A stretch of DNA of 28,710 nucleotides from JBHIDJ01 sp046760105 (GTDB lineage: Bacteria > Pseudomonadota > Gammaproteobacteria > Acidiferrobacterales > SPGG2), in the NCBI GenBank assembly GCA_046760105.1, contig JBHIDJ010000027.1:1-28710 (forward strand). Direction: 5' to 3'. Positions 26,093 to 28,710 of the stretch are shown here, one piece after another. The notes below the pieces were generated by a model. The model did no database searches and had not been told where the DNA came from. It was given only the letters and a program-made list of their open reading frames with translations. How positions within the stretch are numbered: the stretch's first letter is position 1; each line of letters starts with the position of its first letter. The translations under genes were made by a program, and so were the position numbers.

Positions 26093-27082
26093 ATGAAAAC
26101 CCTCGTTACGGGTGCATCCGGTTTTGTCGGCTCAGCGGTCGTCAGGCGATTGCTTGATGCCGGCCACGACGTGCGCGTGTTACTTCGCCGGCAGAGCGAT
26201 CGCCGTAATCTCGCTGGGTTGCGGGTGGAGGAGGCAATTGGTGATCTAACCGACAAAGCCTCACTCGATCGCGCCGTCACTGGCTGCAATACGCTGTTTC
26301 ATGTCGCCGCTGACTATCGCCTATGGGTTCCAAATCCGGATGACATCTACAAAGCCAATGTTACCGGTACGCGCGACATAATGCTGGCCGCCGCGAACGC
26401 GGGCGTGGAGCGGATCGTTTACACCAGCAGTGTCGCGACGTTGGGACTGAACTCGGACCACACGCCGGCCGATGAAGGTACTCCAGTCACGCTGGCCGAT
26501 ATGGTTGGCCATTACAAGCGCTCAAAGTTTTTGGCCGAGGAGGAAGTCCGAAAGCTTGTCCACGACGATGCTCTTCCTGCCGTGATCGTGAACCCCTCTG
26601 CACCCATCGGCCCTCGCGATATCAAGCCGACACCCACCGGCCGCATGATCATCGACGCCGCGTCCGGACGTATGCCCGCCTACGTCGATACCGGTGTCAA
26701 CCTGGTACATGTCGATGACGTTGCGGCCGGACATCTACTGGCTTTTGAGCGTGGCAAGATCGGCGAACGTTATGTTCTCGGCGCGTGCAACATGACATTG
26801 AGAGAGATCCTAACGCGGGTCGCGCAAATCACCGGCCGGCGCCCGCCGAAGATCCGCTTGCCGCACAGCGTCGTCCTGCCTGTCGCTTATATCGCGGAAG
26901 CATGGGCCCGGCTCACCAATGGCAGTGAGCCGCGGATCACGGTTGATGGTGTACGCTTGTCGAAGAAGTACATGTTCTTCTCGGTCGGCAAGGCGAAGCG
27001 AGAGTTGGGCTTTAACCCGGGTCCAGTCGAGCAAGCCCTGTCTGACGCTGTGCGCTGGTTTCAGCATCACGGCTACTGTTAG
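26093..27082 (+). CDS. hpnA: Hopanoid-associated NAD-dependent sugar epimerase HpnA
   Basis: The 329-residue protein is an extended short-chain dehydrogenase/epimerase of the HpnA type. The NAD-binding TGASGFVG motif is at the N-terminus, and the catalytic YxxxK is seen in HYKRSKFLAEE. YTSSVATLG, where the family Ser should be, and VNPSAPIGPRD fit the family. Its exact substrate is unsettled; a role in side-chain sugar processing of bacteriohopanepolyols has been proposed from gene clustering. ATG at 26093 begins the Rossmann fold directly, while the open frame extends to 26048 through the repeat. It is the last recognised hpn gene of the block. Confidence 0.92.
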   Translation: MKTLVTGASGFVGSAVVRRLLDAGHDVRVLLRRQSDRRNLAGLRVEEAIGDLTDKASLDRAVTGCNTLFHVAADYRLWVPNPDDIYKANVTGTRDIMLAAANAGVERIVYTSSVATLGLNSDHTPADEGTPVTLADMVGHYKRSKFLAEEEVRKLVHDDALPAVIVNPSAPIGPRDIKPTPTGRMIIDAASGRMPAYVDTGVNLVHVDDVAAGHLLAFERGKIGERYVLGACNMTLREILTRVAQITGRRPPKIRLPHSVVLPVAYIAEAWARLTNGSEPRITVDGVRLSKKYMFFSVGKAKRELGFNPGPVEQALSDAVRWFQHHGYC

Positions 27083-27138
27083 GCGCACACAAGTCCACTC
27101 GATTGTGTACTCATGCGCACGCGCCGCGGTGAGCGGTA

Positions 27139-27164
27139 AGCGCAGGTATGATCCCACCTGCGCT
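27139..27164. terminator. Stem-loop after hpnA (possible terminator or processing site)
   Basis: AGCGCAGGT at 27139-27147 and ACCTGCGCT at 27156-27164 form a perfect 9-bp stem with an 8-nt loop, 57 nt after the hpnA stop. No T-run follows on either strand, so a classical intrinsic terminator is not supported; mRNA end-stabilisation or a protein-binding palindrome are alternatives. Confidence 0.35.
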
Positions 27165-27330
27165 CCGGAAATAGCGCCGAAAGAGGTAGCGCCATAGCCG
27201 AGAAGGCGCCCCGTCTAGTTTGACCCTGCCTAGTTTTCCGCCTATTAAACGAAGTAATGTCTGTTTCCGACGCAACAACAGAACGACCCACTTCTGATCG
27301 AGACGTGGCGCAGGGAGCGCGAATACGACT

Positions 27331-27966
27331 TTGACTCTCGCCTTGAAACAAACAACAACAAATCTCCGATTTCTCATCGTTTTATCCTTAAGCCTGGCCG
27401 CTGTGCTCATCTGGTCGGGGATCGATCCGCATGATCGTTTCACCTGGCTTCTGGAGGTGCTGCCGGTCCTTATCGCTGTCGTCATTCTTGCGGCGACATA
27501 TCCTGTATTCCGATTCACCCGGCTCGTTTACATGCTGATTTGGATGCATGCGGTGATCTTGATGGTCGGTGGACATTACACCTACGCCGAGGTACCGCTG
27601 TTTGATTGGATCAAGGAGGTATTGGGGCTCGCGCGCAATCATTATGATCGGGTGGGACACTTCGCGCAGGGTTTCTTTCCGGCGATCATCGCACGCGAGA
27701 TATTGATCAGGCTGTCACCATTAAGACCGGGCAAATGGCTTTTTGCGATCGTCACGTGCGTTTGTCTCGCCATCAGCGCGTTCTACGAGCTCATCGAATG
27801 GTGGGTAGCACTTGCGACCGGCAGCGCTGCCGAGTCCTTTCTCGGCACCCAGGGCGATGTCTGGGACACACAGTGGGACATGTTTCTCGCGCTCTGCGGC
27901 GCCATTACGTCGCAACTATTGCTCGGGCGTTTGCATGATCGGGTGATCGAGCGTCTGTCGCGATAG
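27331..27966 (+). CDS. DUF2238 family inner-membrane protein (YjdF-like)
   Basis: This 211-residue multi-pass membrane protein matches the DUF2238/YjdF family. Recognisable segments are MHAVILMVGGHYTYAEVPLFDW, the YDRVGHFAQGFFPAI stretch, and AFYELIEWWVALATG followed by LGTQGDVWDTQWDM. Conserved His, Asp and Glu in these segments suggest a metal- or proton-linked role, but the family has no established function that I know of. The start is uncertain: TTG at 27331 and TTG at 27343 are both possible, and neither has a clear ribosome-binding site. It lies 248 nt after hpnA on the same strand, separated by a stem-loop, so a hopanoid link is only positional. Confidence 0.88.
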   Translation: MTLALKQTTTNLRFLIVLSLSLAAVLIWSGIDPHDRFTWLLEVLPVLIAVVILAATYPVFRFTRLVYMLIWMHAVILMVGGHYTYAEVPLFDWIKEVLGLARNHYDRVGHFAQGFFPAIIAREILIRLSPLRPGKWLFAIVTCVCLAISAFYELIEWWVALATGSAAESFLGTQGDVWDTQWDMFLALCGAITSQLLLGRLHDRVIERLSR

Positions 27967-28123
27967 GGTGTCGGCCGCTCCTGTTCATCTGACCGCCAGG
28001 GATGGTGGAAATGCAAAAGGATTGTAGGAATAATCCTTGCCCTGAACCCGCGGCATTCGTGCATCCCTGCACGTCACCTTCGGCGACGTTTCTACTAGCG
28101 GGGTTTCGCCCCCGTACGACGAC

Positions 28124-28147
28124 GTCCTTTCGTTTCGGCGAAAGGAC
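28124..28147. repeat. Perfect 9-bp inverted repeat
   Basis: GTCCTTTCG at 28124-28132 pairs with CGAAAGGAC at 28139-28147 around a 6-nt loop TTTCGG. It lies about 160 nt after the DUF2238 stop. There is no downstream T-run. Confidence 0.6.
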
Positions 28148-28273
28148 GCAAAGCCATTGCGCCTGCGCCTTCGCCCGCCAGAGCAGCGGGTACCCTCGCT
28201 CAGCGCTTGGTTCAGAAGGTGCGCGCAAGGGACTTGCTGCGCTCCGCTTTCCCTGCTCTCGCTTGCAAGTCCG

Positions 28274-28297
28274 GGGCTCGCCATCCGTGGCGAGCCC
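28274..28297. repeat. Perfect 10-bp inverted repeat
   Basis: GGGCTCGCCA at 28274-28283 pairs with TGGCGAGCCC at 28288-28297 around the 4-nt loop TCCG. Such a compact hairpin is typical of REP-type or protein-binding palindromes. Confidence 0.6.
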
Positions 28298-28449
28298 GTT
28301 CGGCGGGACGACAGTCCAGTGGACTCTCGTCAAAGCTCCGCCTCACCCATGTCCCTGGCGCGCACGCACAGGTCCCTGCTGCGCCGCTTCGCGCTTGCGC
28401 TTCACCTGCGCGCTTCGCTTGGCTCGGCGAAAGGCGCGAACGCAAAACA

Positions 28450-28472
28450 CCCTCCCCTGCGATAGGGGAGGG
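28450..28472. repeat. REP-like palindrome, perfect 9-bp stem
   Basis: CCCTCCCCT at 28450-28458 pairs with AGGGGAGGG at 28464-28472 around the loop GCGAT. Stem length and loop size equal those of the unit at 13620-13642, which supports one repeat family. Confidence 0.65.
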
Positions 28473-28710
28473 GATGACTTGACCGAAGGGGCGTAAAGAA
28501 CCGAGGATCGAGTCGCTTTGGAATGAAAGCAGAGGGCCGCTATGGACAGTGTCATGTAAACCGGCATCGTGACCAGTGACCGCGTCCGGCCCCAAACCGG
28601 AAGTTCGCGGAGCCGACCAGCCGGGCGCGATCCTGATTCTCTGAATGTCGGCTCTCGCCTATAAGCGGAAGTTCAGATCGTGCTAATCTGAATTTGGTGA
28701 CAGGCCGAGT

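Larger units (their letters stand above)
27967..28710. other. Gene-poor, palindrome-rich stretch at the window end
   Basis: No convincing gene is seen in this 744-nt stretch. Overlapping open frames occur on both strands, as expected in GC-rich DNA, and none carries a family motif. It holds three strong palindromes (listed separately) and a REP-like unit. The sequence CGGAAGTTC occurs at 28598-28606 and again at 28666-28674. Confidence 0.5.

Noticed and set aside
28002..28496. Overlapping open frames of 90-164 residues on both strands near the end
   Set aside because: All reading frames are open in this GC-rich palindromic DNA, and the translations are Arg/Ala/Ser-rich without motifs.

Overview
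The window looks like a chromosomal segment of a hopanoid-producing gammaproteobacterium. The evidence is the order ribB-ribH-nusB-thiL-pgpA, SlyD and a CspA-type protein, MEP-pathway isoprenoid genes (ispG, dxs), a hopanoid (hpn) cluster, and dispersed REP-like GC-rich palindromes. Genus cannot be fixed by eye. A single squalene synthase instead of HpnC/D/E recalls methanotroph-like or sulfur-oxidising gammaproteobacteria, but that is only a hint. No tRNA, rRNA, CRISPR array, intact IS or prophage gene was seen.

Layout. (1) 1-1034: cold-shock protein and SlyD prolyl isomerase. (2) 1244-3031, minus strand: a membrane-anchored Ser/Thr protein kinase followed after 6 nt by a small membrane-anchored protein of unknown function. 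(3) 3292-7018, plus strand: riboflavin genes ribB (with a C-terminal GTP cyclohydrolase II-like domain that has lost its zinc cysteines) and ribH, then nusB, thiL and pgpA. The first four are tightly packed, with ATGA and TTGA stop/start overlaps. (4) 7025-11007: assorted single genes, namely an orphan CheR-type methyltransferase, an exported Sel1-repeat protein, a DsbA/FrnE-type oxidoreductase and the RNA 3'-phosphate cyclase RtcA. (5) 11140-12130: a remnant of a voltage-gated ion channel gene with an in-frame stop, then a DUF429 protein. (6) 12321-16280: isoprenoid supply (ispG; a CPBP-type membrane protein with its catalytic Glu pair replaced by Gln-Gln; dxs on the opposite strand). (7) 17004-27966: the hopanoid block hpnH, hpnB, an exported alpha/beta hydrolase, an exported alkaline-phosphatase-superfamily enzyme, squalene synthase, squalene-hopene cyclase (shc), hpnG, hpnA, and a YjdF/DUF2238 membrane protein. 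(8) 27967-28710: no convincing gene, but several strong palindromes.

How the genes work together. Dxs and IspG act in the MEP pathway that makes C5 isoprenoid units. Squalene synthase joins two farnesyl diphosphates, Shc cyclises squalene to hopene, HpnH adds adenosine, and HpnG removes adenine to give a phosphorylated ribosyl-hopane. HpnB and HpnA probably work on side-chain glycosylation or sugar processing. The dephosphorylation expected after HpnG has no generally assigned enzyme as far as I know. The two exported hydrolases embedded in this cluster (19376-21904) are therefore the most interesting unassigned genes here.

Two dispersed repeat families are visible. One is REP-like (around 6352, 9139, 13470, 13620 and 28450) and supplies the stop codons and C-terminal tails of thiL and ispG. 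The other is built on GACTGGAGACTG-like arms (12142-12220 and about 25994-26050).
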